Shown here in pieces: positions 1-5,808 of a DNA stretch of 5,862 bases (the stretch's first letter is position 1; every line of letters begins with the position of its first letter). This stretch comes from Bradyrhizobiaceae bacterium (GTDB lineage: Bacteria; Pseudomonadota; Alphaproteobacteria; Rhizobiales; Hyphomicrobiaceae). A program made the position numbers and the translations under genes. The notes under the pieces were generated by a model. The model had not been told where the DNA came from and made no database searches. It was given only the letters and a program-made list of their open reading frames with translations. Location of the stretch: assembly GCA_947475855.1 (NCBI GenBank), contig CANJPN010000417.1, forward strand, positions 1-5,862, given 5' to 3'.

Positions 1-1845
1 GTTGCCGAGTTGCATGACGGATAGCGCGTTGATCTGACCGACCTTGGCATCGTCTGTCGCAATGAAGACAATCTCCCGCTCGATCGTCTCCTGCGCCCTG
101 TCCCGCAACCTGTCCGACCGCTGCGTCTGCTCCTCGATGGCGCGCGCAATATCGCGCCGACCGATCGCGGCATTCCCCGATTTCCCCGCCCAGTAGTCGG
201 CTTCTCGGATGATGTCGGAAATCCGGCCGATCTCGATCGACAGCTTTTCGCGATCGCTTGCGAGCCGTGCGCTTTCCTCCAGCATCAGCGCCACACCACC
301 AGCCTCCATCGGCTTGAGACCGTAGTTGCGGATGATCGACGCCATCACCCGCGCATAATCGCGATAGTTGGCATCGGACCGCTCGATCGTATCGTCGAAG
401 TCTGCTTGGACTTTGAACAGTCCGAGAAAGTCTGGATCGTTCTGACTGAGGAGATAGTAGAGTTCGCGATCCCCCGTCAGGACCACCTTGACATCGAGCG
501 GAATGGGCTCGGGATCGAGCGACTGCGTCGATAGGGCGAAACCTGACGTCTCCGACGGCTGTTCGATACGGATCTCCCGCGACTTCAGCGCACGCTTCAA
601 CGCCTCCCAGGCGAACGGCGACATCAGGAGCTTACGCGCGTCGATCAACAAGTAACCGCCGTTGGAGCGGTGCAGAGCGCCCGGCTTGATCAATAGGAAG
701 TCGGTCATCAGCGCACCCATTTGCGCGACGTGATCCACTCGCCCGATCAGATTCGAATAGTTCGGATTGAGTTCTTCGACGACAGGTGCATGCGGCTTTC
801 CCTCGCCGTTGCTGACGATCACATTGATCATGTAGCGGCGGAAACGCGGATCGCGCGATGTATCGACCGGTTGCTTGACGATCTGACTTTCCTCATCGTT
901 CGTCGCAAGGAAGAGACCGACGTTGCGCACGAGATCCTTATGCGCGGCTTCCAGGTGCTTCACCACGTCTGGGACGTCGGCGAACAACGCCTTGATATCG
1001 TCGAGCGCCTCGATCACCGACACGTTCGCGACTTCCTCGTTCAGCTCGGAAAGCCGGTTGCGGCGCAATTTGTCGCTCTTGGGAACCGCCTCGAGAATAC
1101 GCTCGAGCTCCTTCTGCAGCCCCTCGATCTTCGTTTCGACAGCCTTCCGCATCTCCTCTGGCAGCCCGTTGAACACCTCGGGCTTCACTACCTTGCCTTC
1201 ATGCATGGGCGCCATTGCGAACCCGGTCGGCGTTCGCATGATCGCGATGTTCTGCATCTGGGCTTTGCGGCTCAGCGCTTCGAACGCCTCTTCCTGCGTC
1301 GACCGCGTCTCGCTTTCGATCGACCGTCGGCGCGCCTGATAGTCCTCGCCCTCGAAGATCTGCGGCAAGGTGATACGCAATTCGTCGATCGCCGACACCA
1401 TCCCCTTTTCGAGAATGCGCGCACGTCCTGGCGGCACCCTCAACGCGCGCGGCTGATTGGGATTATCGAAATTGTAGATGTAGACCCAGTCGAACGGCGC
1501 GGGCAGCCCTTCCGCCTTTTCCGTCAGAAAAGAGCGGGTCGCAGTTGCTTTGCCGGAAGCCGGCGGCCCAAGCACGAAGATATTGAAGTCGTTCGACTTC
1601 ATGTCTGCGCCGAACTCGATTGCCCTTAGCGCACGGTTCTGCCCGATCAGTCCGGCGATCGGCTCCAACTCGGCCGTAGTCTTGAAGCCGAGCTTCTTGG
1701 GATCGACAGTGCGCCGCAATGCCTCGGTGGTCAGCGGTGTATGGGATGCTGCCGACACAAGATCGACAGGTGCCGCGTTTGTGGATTCGGCTGGCCGCCT
1801 GTTCTTCTCGCCCCCCGTGTCGTCCTTCCCCCGCTTGAAAAACAT
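1..1845 (-). CDS. Lon-like ATP-dependent protease (LonB/YcbZ-type, AAA_32 domain), 3' end beyond window
   Basis: I translated 615 uninterrupted codons from the ATG at 1845; the frame is still open at base 1, so the C-terminus lies outside the window. The N-terminus carries a P-loop, GPPASGKA, at residues 93-100. A long charged, probably coiled-coil insertion covers about 160-310, as in AAA_32 Lon-like proteins. The Walker B-like GGYLLIDARKLL is at 396-407, and a sensor-1-like strand VKVVLTGD at 452-459. The last residues, VGQINALSV at 602-610, match the start of the Lon proteolytic domain in this family, so the Ser-Lys dyad should be encoded just outside. Such proteins couple ATP binding to cytoplasmic protein degradation. 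The P-loop has Ala100 where Ser/Thr is usual (Thr101 follows), and Walker B has Asp402-Ala rather than Asp-Glu. The start is well supported by a Shine-Dalgarno sequence. The gene diverges from mmcB. Family assignment is firm; the substrate is unknown. Confidence 0.93.
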   Translation of the reverse strand, partial: MFFKRGKDDTGGEKNRRPAESTNAAPVDLVSAASHTPLTTEALRRTVDPKKLGFKTTAELEPIAGLIGQNRALRAIEFGADMKSNDFNIFVLGPPASGKATATRSFLTEKAEGLPAPFDWVYIYNFDNPNQPRALRVPPGRARILEKGMVSAIDELRITLPQIFEGEDYQARRRSIESETRSTQEEAFEALSRKAQMQNIAIMRTPTGFAMAPMHEGKVVKPEVFNGLPEEMRKAVETKIEGLQKELERILEAVPKSDKLRRNRLSELNEEVANVSVIEALDDIKALFADVPDVVKHLEAAHKDLVRNVGLFLATNDEESQIVKQPVDTSRDPRFRRYMINVIVSNGEGKPHAPVVEELNPNYSNLIGRVDHVAQMGALMTDFLLIKPGALHRSNGGYLLIDARKLLMSPFAWEALKRALKSREIRIEQPSETSGFALSTQSLDPEPIPLDVKVVLTGDRELYYLLSQNDPDFLGLFKVQADFDDTIERSDANYRDYARVMASIIRNYGLKPMEAGGVALMLEESARLASDREKLSIEIGRISDIIREADYWAGKSGNAAIGRRDIARAIEEQTQRSDRLRDRAQETIEREIVFIATDDAKVGQINALSVMQLGN

Positions 1846-1849
1846 TTAT

Positions 1850-1860
1850 CCACCTTTCCT
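1850..1860 (-). promoter_or_regulatory. Ribosome binding site of the Lon-like protease gene
   Basis: On the minus strand the bases before the ATG read AGGAAAGGTGG followed by ATAA and ATG. This purine-rich stretch gives two overlapping Shine-Dalgarno possibilities, with GGTGG four bases from the start. It fixes the start at 1845. Confidence 0.8.
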
Positions 1861-1946
1861 GCTATCGTGCCCGAGCTTAGACCACGGGATCGAGCTTTGG
1901 TCGCCAAAAGAGGTTCCCCTTCCCCCTTTCACGTAGGAGCATGCTT

Positions 1947-1970
1947 CTTGCCCAAACAAAGAGCGGCAAG
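1947..1970. repeat. Perfect 6-bp inverted repeat in the Lon/mmcB divergent region
   Basis: CTTGCC at 1947-1952 is the exact reverse complement of GGCAAG at 1965-1970, separated by 12 bases. It lies about 75-95 bases before the mmcB start and about 100 bases upstream of the protease start. It could be a regulator site for a divergent promoter, but arms of this length also arise by chance. Confidence 0.3.
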
Positions 1971-2042
1971 TGCTGGACTGTCGTTAGAAATCGGCCCCGA
2001 AACTTGTCTGGCCGTCAAAGTAGACCGAGACATGGCAACTCG

Positions 2043-2558
2043 ATGACCAAAAGCCCCTTTTCGCACGTCTCCTCGCTCAGCCCTGCCTTGTCCCCGGCGC
2101 TGACCGACGACGGCCGCCAGTCCCCCGCCGCAGCCGCGATTGCGCGGGGAACGCGACGCATGCTGTTGGCAATGGGATTCGCCACCTTGACTGAGCTGAC
2201 TCTGTCCAATGGACGGCGTGCCGACATTATTGCCTTGTCGGAAAAGAGCGAAATCTGGATCCTGGAAGTAAAGTCGAGCGTCGCCGACTTCCGCGCTGAT
2301 TCCAAATGGCATGAGTACGACGACTATTGTGACCGGCTGCTGTTTGCGGTCGCACCGGAATTTCCAGTCGAACTGCTACCACCCGACACCGGGTTGGTGC
2401 TGGCCGACGCCTATGGGGGCGAACTCATCCGCGAAGCGCCGCCAAAACCGGTCGCTCCCGCCCGCCGGAAGGCGCTCGTACAGCGCATTGCCCGGATCGC
2501 AGCCATTCGGCTTCATTCATTGTCCGATCCGGATTTTATTCAGGAACGGGTCGAATAA
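2043..2558 (+). CDS. mmcB: MmcB family DNA repair protein (PD-(D/E)XK nuclease fold)
   Basis: The 171-residue product matches MmcB (DUF1052), a protein linked to mitomycin C resistance in Caulobacter and thought to be a nuclease acting on damaged DNA. The nuclease-like core is visible: a helix with Glu51, then GRRADIIAL with Asp61, then IWILEVKSS with Glu75 and Lys77, giving the D...ExK pattern. The family signatures DFRADSKW (82-89), DYCDRLLFAV (94-103) and ADAYGGELIREAP (121-133) follow. I chose the ATG at 2043 because it gives the usual family length and homology begins near DDGRQS at 22. The in-frame ATG at 1941 adds 34 residues unlike the family, and its AGGAG lies only one base away. 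The 2043 start has only a weak purine stretch upstream, so the exact start is less certain than the gene. Caulobacter mmcB is SOS-regulated, but no canonical LexA box is visible here. It converges on the TPR gene. Confidence 0.93.
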   Translation: MTKSPFSHVSSLSPALSPALTDDGRQSPAAAAIARGTRRMLLAMGFATLTELTLSNGRRADIIALSEKSEIWILEVKSSVADFRADSKWHEYDDYCDRLLFAVAPEFPVELLPPDTGLVLADAYGGELIREAPPKPVAPARRKALVQRIARIAAIRLHSLSDPDFIQERVE

Positions 2559-2651
2559 TTGATCGCCGGTGAAACGGGAAGCGCGGCAACAGCGACCACT
2601 TCGGCTGCACCGCCCCCCCTTCGCAAACTGCACATGCACGTAAAACAGCGC
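2559..2651. other. Convergent intergenic region, no clear terminator
   Basis: These 93 bases separate the stop of mmcB from the stop of the TPR gene. I found no strong stem followed by a T tract on either strand, so transcription end signals here are not evident, and Rho-dependent ending or antisense overlap is possible. Confidence 0.5.
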
Positions 2652-3413
2652 TCACTGCGGTGCTTGCTCCCCACCGTTGTCTTGTCCCGTCTCCATCTCA
2701 CTCTTGAGCGCCTTGATCAGAGCGAGGTTCTGCGCCACCTGCAGACGCGGCGCGCCGGCCTTGGCCGCACGGCGCAGCGCTGCCTCCGCCTGATCGACCT
2801 TCCGGTCGAGAATGAGGCTGACCGCCATGTTGTTGAGCACCGCCGGATTGTTCGGCGACATTTCGAGAGCCTTGGCGAAGTGCCGTTGCGCTTCCTTTTG
2901 GTTGCCCTGCGAAGATGCGGCGACGCCAAGACCCGACAGCACACGCCAATCCCGGTCGGGTCCGCTCGCCACCTTTTGCAATGCCCCCTCGGCTTTGATC
3001 GATTGACCAAGCTCCAGCGCCAGCAACCCTTGCTCCACAGCGAGCATCATTTCCGCGGGATTAGCATCGCTTGCCGCGTCGAGTACGGCCAAGGCTTCGT
3101 TACGCTGCCCAGCACTCTTCAGAACGCGCACGTAAGCCATCGCAATCGTCGGATCCTTGGGGTTCTCCGCACTGGCTTTGGCTAAGTCACCAATAGCTTT
3201 GGATTTCGGGTTGCTGCTCGGCGTAGTCTTCCCTGCGACCTCCTCCGGCTTGTCGATGCGGGCTTCGAGCGAAGGCGCACTGTCTCCTGGCGGACCGCTC
3301 ACAATACTCGGCAGACTAGCCGAACATGCAGCGAGCCCGCCGCAAGCGAGCATCATCAGGAGTTGCCCCCGTCTCCCGGCTAAGCTCCCCGCGTTCATCG
3401 TATCAAGCGTCAT
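2652..3413 (-). CDS. Tetratricopeptide repeat lipoprotein, TadD-like
   Basis: The 253-residue product begins with a lipoprotein signal: charged AGRRG, a hydrophobic stretch LLMMLACG, and the lipobox LAAC with the modified Cys30. Ser31 at the +2 position favours the outer membrane. A low-complexity Pro/Ser linker (about 31-70) leads into about four TPR units: roughly 86-119, 120-153, 154-187 and 188-221. The third and fourth are clearest, with GNQKEAQRHFAKALEMSPNNP at about 170-190 and VDQAEAALRRAAKAG at 206-220. The C-terminal QNLALIKAL resembles TadD, the lipoprotein of Flp/Tad pilus assembly, but no other tad gene is in the window, so I give no symbol. TPRs usually mediate protein contacts. 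I prefer the ATG at 3413 because GGTGGGGGA lies seven bases upstream and it places the signal peptide at the N-terminus. A GTG at 3470 would add 19 residues; the ATG at 3398 lacks a binding site. The gene diverges from the WD40 gene. Confidence 0.88.
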   Translation of the reverse strand: MTLDTMNAGSLAGRRGQLLMMLACGGLAACSASLPSIVSGPPGDSAPSLEARIDKPEEVAGKTTPSSNPKSKAIGDLAKASAENPKDPTIAMAYVRVLKSAGQRNEALAVLDAASDANPAEMMLAVEQGLLALELGQSIKAEGALQKVASGPDRDWRVLSGLGVAASSQGNQKEAQRHFAKALEMSPNNPAVLNNMAVSLILDRKVDQAEAALRRAAKAGAPRLQVAQNLALIKALKSEMETGQDNGGEQAPQ

Positions 3414-3420
3414 AGTTGCA

Positions 3421-3430
3421 TCCCCCACCT
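3421..3430 (-). promoter_or_regulatory. Ribosome binding site of the TPR lipoprotein gene
   Basis: On the minus strand AGGTGGGGGA precedes the ATG at 3413 with a seven-base gap. It supports this start over the GTG at 3470 and the ATG at 3398. Confidence 0.6.
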
Positions 3431-3480
3431 TGGCGCCTGTGCACGAGGCTGGCGTCGACGACGGCAGCACGCGCCCCCCT

Positions 3481-3494
3481 GGCCATTAATGACC
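3481..3494. promoter_or_regulatory. Palindromic operator-like site GGnCATTAATGnCC
   Basis: CATTAATG (3484-3491) is a perfect 8-base palindrome flanked, after one mismatched base on each side, by GG and CC. It lies about 70 bases upstream of the TPR lipoprotein start, within reach of a promoter for that gene. An AT-rich symmetrical core in GC-rich DNA is typical of a repressor site, but no regulator gene is nearby. Confidence 0.35.
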
Positions 3495-3544
3495 GGTAAA
3501 GCCTCGCGCCTCACACTGATCGCTAAGGTGATTCCCTCTGGCGA

Positions 3545-3572
3545 CAGGGAACAGGTGTTCGCGTTCTCCCTG
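3545..3572. repeat. Nested inverted repeats (GAAC-N4-GTTC inside CAGGGA...TCCCTG)
   Basis: GAACAGGTGTTC at 3549-3560 has perfect 5-base arms. Around it, CAGGGAAC (3545-3552) can also pair with GTTCTCCCTG (3563-3572), leaving two bases unpaired. The inner site has the GAAC-N4-GTTC shape of Gram-positive LexA boxes, which is not the usual alphaproteobacterial form. It may be an operator for either divergent gene. Confidence 0.4.
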
Positions 3573-3580
3573 CTTTCCAC

Positions 3581-3646
3581 ATGACGCCGACCGAGAAGCA
3601 GCAGCAATTGAGGAGCCAGGTTGCCCGCCGTGGCGTCATCGCAACC
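3581..3646 (+). promoter_or_regulatory. Candidate structured leader (possible pseudoknot) before the WD40 gene
   Basis: ATGACGCC (3581-3588) is the exact reverse complement of GGCGTCAT (3632-3639). GGTTGC (3619-3624) is the exact reverse complement of GCAACC (3641-3646). The order of arms is A, B, A', B', so both stems forming together would be a pseudoknot, ending ten bases before the AGGAG. A transcript start upstream of 3581 is assumed, not shown. Confidence 0.3.
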
Positions 3647-3655
3647 GCCGGCAGC

Positions 3656-3660
3656 AGGAG
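3656..3660 (+). promoter_or_regulatory. Ribosome binding site of the WD40 gene
   Basis: AGGAG lies six bases before the ATG at 3667, an ideal spacing. It makes this start secure and argues that the missing upstream domains are not simply an annotation error. Confidence 0.85.
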
Positions 3661-3666
3661 AATACG

Positions 3667-5592
3667 ATGGAGAGTTCGAATAGACAGAACATCGCCACCG
3701 TGCGCGCCAAACTCGAGTTCCCCGTCTGGCATCGTACATTCACGAAGGCTTACAGCGCTTGGTCCAACGCACCGAGCGACCTGAAAACACCTTTGCTGCT
3801 TCACGGCCCTGCACTATCTGCTGCCGAAAGCTGGCTTCTGGACTGCCCCGACAAGCTCTCTGAAAGTCAGAAGCGGTTCATTGTCCGCAGCATTGCGCAA
3901 CGTGCCAAAGGCCCGCTCGACAGGCCAAACCTGACCTCTGCTGCAGGGACGAGCAGGTGGAAATGGAGGCGCAACTCAGACCGCAGCCTCTGGAGCCTAT
4001 ACGCCGTGATTGGTCTGGGCCTGTGGTTCTTCTCTCCCGACATTATTCGGGACACGCTCGAGCGCTCACTTCAGCCGGCAGATTTGTACGAAGCATCGCG
4101 CGCCCAAAAAGCTGCGCTGCCCCAAAACAAGCAGACCCCGCCCGCCGGCGCCGTCCCCGAGCCGTCGCCCGAGACCCAGATCGCTGAAGCGCCACAACTC
4201 GCCCCCCACGGCGACATCGACGAGACGCCGCCGCTCTATATGCCTCCCGTCCTCCCGTCGTCTCCTGCGGTCCGAATGGCCGAATTATCACGCGAGCAAC
4301 TCGCAACTGGTAACTCCCGCGCAGCGTTGCTCCTTGCCATTGAAGCAGCCGAGGCGGCATTGGCTGAGCAACCAGCCGACGAAAAAACCGCTTCCCTCGC
4401 AACCAGCCTGATTGCCCGCGCCATGGCCACCCGCGAGCTGCTCGGCGCCTTGGCACCGAGGAGCGCGACTGCACGAACCACCATGTTCTGCGAAGACGCA
4501 CGCGCCGTCATTGCCATCTCCGCGGACGAGCAGCTTTCGATCTGGCCAAGCACAGGCACTCGCCGCAACGCCACCCAGGCACTTCCGATACAGACTTTGA
4601 CCGGCGCAGCCGTCGACCGCGATTGCCGCCGCATCCTGGTTCCAAACGAGGATTTCGATGTCGAGGTCAGGGCCATTTCCGGAGGTAGACCGACAGCACG
4701 ACTAAACGGTCACGAAGCCGCTGTCCTGTCGTCCTCCTTCAGTCCCGATGGCACCTCGATCGTCACTGCGAGCCAGGACTCGACCGCGCGCATCTGGGAT
4801 GCCCGTACGGGCCGCCAGCGTGCTGTTCTCTCCGGCCATGATTGGCACGTCGTAGCAGCCGAATTCAGCCCTGATGGCCGGCGCATCGTGACCGCGTCCT
4901 CCGATATGACCGCTCGCATCTGGGACGGCTCATCGGGCCGCGAGATCCACGTCCTGAAGGGCAATCAGGGAATCGTGACATCCGCAAGCTTCAGCGGCGA
5001 CGGCATGCGTGTATTGACCACCTCCTGGGATGGCTTTGCGCGCCTCTGGGAGGCAACGACCGGCAAGCTGCTTCAAGCATTCCACCAGCCCGATGGCATC
5101 ATGATCGCGTCATCGAATCACGATGGCCAGCGCATCGCGACCGCAATGCCCGATGGCAGCCGGCACATCTGGGATGGCAATTCCGGCGCAAAATTGCACA
5201 CGATGCCAGGCGAAGGCGACGCCATGCGGACGATCAAATTCACACCCGATGGTCGCTGGCTCACGACCCTTTCATGGACAGGCCGCGTCGAGATCTTCGA
5301 CGCACAGGCCGGCACCTTGTTCCGGACACTGACCGAGCCCGGGCAGCAAGTGCGTAACATCCAGCTCGGCGATGCGTCTCGCACCCTCGTTGGAATTACC
5401 GAGGATGGACATCGCCTGACGTGGCCACTGATCGAATCGCCGGTCGAAGCGATCGGAGAAGCCAAGGCCATCGCGCCATCCTGCCTGACTGCCAACGAGC
5501 GGACCACGATCGGCCTTGAAAGCGGTCAGCCCGAATGGTGTCTGAACCACCGCCCGCGCGGAGCAGCGCTCCAATCCATCAATCGCGAGTGA
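3667..5592 (+). CDS. Membrane-anchored WD40 beta-propeller protein, STAND-WD40-like but lacking the ATPase
   Basis: The product has 641 residues. Residues about 20-80 (HRTFTKAYSAW, then LLLHGPALSAAESWL and LSESQKRFI) resemble the segment that follows the ATPase in bacterial nSTAND-WD40 proteins. A basic stretch (RWKWRR, 97-102) precedes one membrane helix at about 108-123. By the positive-inside rule the N-terminus is cytoplasmic and the rest periplasmic. A Pro-rich linker (152-200) and the family segment ELSREQLATGNSRAALLLAIEA (206-227) lead to the propeller at about 264-590. The best WD40 units are 342-383, 384-425 and 426-467, with FSPDG and ARIWD motifs; 468-590 and 264-340 are divergent blades, making seven or eight. 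The tail (CLTANER, then PEWC; Cys606 and Cys625) matches the usual end of this family. There is no P-loop, TIR, caspase or protease domain, so it probably binds a partner rather than catalysing anything. Function unknown. Confidence 0.92.
   Translation: MESSNRQNIATVRAKLEFPVWHRTFTKAYSAWSNAPSDLKTPLLLHGPALSAAESWLLDCPDKLSESQKRFIVRSIAQRAKGPLDRPNLTSAAGTSRWKWRRNSDRSLWSLYAVIGLGLWFFSPDIIRDTLERSLQPADLYEASRAQKAALPQNKQTPPAGAVPEPSPETQIAEAPQLAPHGDIDETPPLYMPPVLPSSPAVRMAELSREQLATGNSRAALLLAIEAAEAALAEQPADEKTASLATSLIARAMATRELLGALAPRSATARTTMFCEDARAVIAISADEQLSIWPSTGTRRNATQALPIQTLTGAAVDRDCRRILVPNEDFDVEVRAISGGRPTARLNGHEAAVLSSSFSPDGTSIVTASQDSTARIWDARTGRQRAVLSGHDWHVVAAEFSPDGRRIVTASSDMTARIWDGSSGREIHVLKGNQGIVTSASFSGDGMRVLTTSWDGFARLWEATTGKLLQAFHQPDGIMIASSNHDGQRIATAMPDGSRHIWDGNSGAKLHTMPGEGDAMRTIKFTPDGRWLTTLSWTGRVEIFDAQAGTLFRTLTEPGQQVRNIQLGDASRTLVGITEDGHRLTWPLIESPVEAIGEAKAIAPSCLTANERTTIGLESGQPEWCLNHRPRGAALQSINRE
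4690..5067 (+). repeat. Three tandem WD40 coding repeats
   Basis: Three consecutive 42-codon units (residues 342-383, 384-425, 426-467) share the GH/GN...FSPDG...ASxD.TARIWD...TGR layout. The similarity is visible in the DNA too, for example TTCAGTCCCGATGG near 4739 against TTCAGCCCTGATGG near 4864. These are the least diverged blades of the propeller. Confidence 0.8.
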
Positions 5593-5672
5593 TTCGAAGC
5601 TGTCCACCCCATAAGTGCGATTCGGACGCCCCTCATAGCCGAACCGCCCGCAGAACCACAGCTAGATGCATC

Positions 5673-5714
5673 ATCCGACCAGACGGAATCGCTTTCGCGA
5701 TTCGCTGGTCGGAT
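5673..5714. repeat. Long imperfect hairpin downstream of the WD40 gene
   Basis: ATCCGACCAG (5673-5682) pairs perfectly with CTGGTCGGAT (5705-5714). After a small asymmetric bulge, GAATCGC (5686-5692) pairs with GCGATTC (5697-5703) around a TTTC loop. That is 17 base pairs. It begins 80 bases after the WD40 stop. There is no T tract on either side, so it is not a standard intrinsic terminator; it may be a dispersed palindromic repeat, an mRNA 3' stabiliser, or a terminator of unusual type. Confidence 0.65.
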
Positions 5715-5753
5715 AGGTAGTGCCCCAACACGTGGTGTAAGCCCACAGGCATG

Positions 5754-5776
5754 ATCCGGAGCGCCGCGGCTCGGAT
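5754..5776. repeat. Short bulged hairpin
   Basis: ATCCG and AGC (5754-5758, 5760-5762) pair with GCT and CGGAT (5769-5776), leaving G5759 bulged and a six-base loop. It lies just beyond the stop codon of the putative minus-strand gene at the right edge and directly next to another hairpin. Confidence 0.4.
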
Positions 5777-5777
5777 T

Positions 5778-5808
5778 GTCAGGCGGCCGGGATTGCCGGC
5801 GGCCTGAC
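5778..5808 (-). terminator. GC-rich hairpin over the stop codon of the right-edge gene
   Basis: Arms at 5778-5790 and 5796-5808 are 13 bases long with one mismatch, around a five-base loop. The stem includes the TGA of the putative minus-strand gene. It has no T tract, so calling it a terminator is an inference from its position and strength. Confidence 0.4.

Larger units (their letters stand above)
1846..2042. other. Divergent intergenic region between the Lon-like gene and mmcB
   Basis: This 197-base stretch must hold the promoters of both genes. I see no clear sigma-70, heat-shock or EcfG-type promoter, and no alphaproteobacterial LexA box (GTTC-N7-GTTC). It contains an inverted repeat, CTTGCC (1947-1952) with GGCAAG (1965-1970), and a short perfect palindrome, TTTGG-TCG-CCAAA (1896-1908). 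The mmcB frame stays open back to an ATG at 1941, but that 34-codon extension does not look like MmcB protein. Confidence 0.6.
3414..3666. other. Divergent intergenic region with several inverted repeats
   Basis: These 253 bases lie between the starts of the TPR lipoprotein and the WD40 gene. I recognise no confident promoter boxes. The stretch is rich in dyad symmetry: GGnCATTAATGnCC at 3481-3494, nested repeats at 3545-3572, and two interlocking stems at 3581-3646. The WD40 frame stays open upstream back to a TGA at 3529-3531 but has no ATG, GTG or TTG, so 3667 is the first usual start. The short open frame beginning at 3581 has no ribosome binding site and runs in another frame into the WD40 gene, so I do not call it. 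Confidence 0.6.

Noticed and set aside
721..1629. Long plus-strand open frame of 302 codons
   Set aside because: It lies antisense to the Lon-like protease gene, whose translation is clearly homologous to a known family; the open frame is a shadow produced by GC-rich codon use.
1905..1920. GGAAC on the minus strand as an EcfG-type -35 for the protease gene
   Set aside because: No CGTT-like -10 element occurs at the required 16-17 base spacing.
2559..3185. Plus-strand open frame of 208 codons following mmcB
   Set aside because: It is antisense to the TPR lipoprotein gene, which has a signal peptide, lipobox and TPR motifs; the plus-strand product shows no recognisable features.
3532..3666. 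In-frame extension of the WD40 protein upstream of 3667
   Set aside because: The frame is open back to the TGA at 3529-3531 but holds no ATG, GTG or TTG, while the ATG at 3667 has an ideal AGGAG.
3581..3784. Possible small 67-codon gene before and overlapping the WD40 gene
   Set aside because: There is no ribosome binding site before 3581, and most of it overlaps the WD40 coding sequence in a different frame.
2043..5592. A defence island made of mmcB, the TPR gene and the WD40 gene
   Set aside because: MmcB is a housekeeping repair protein, the genes alternate in direction, and no effector domain is present; the window alone does not support this.
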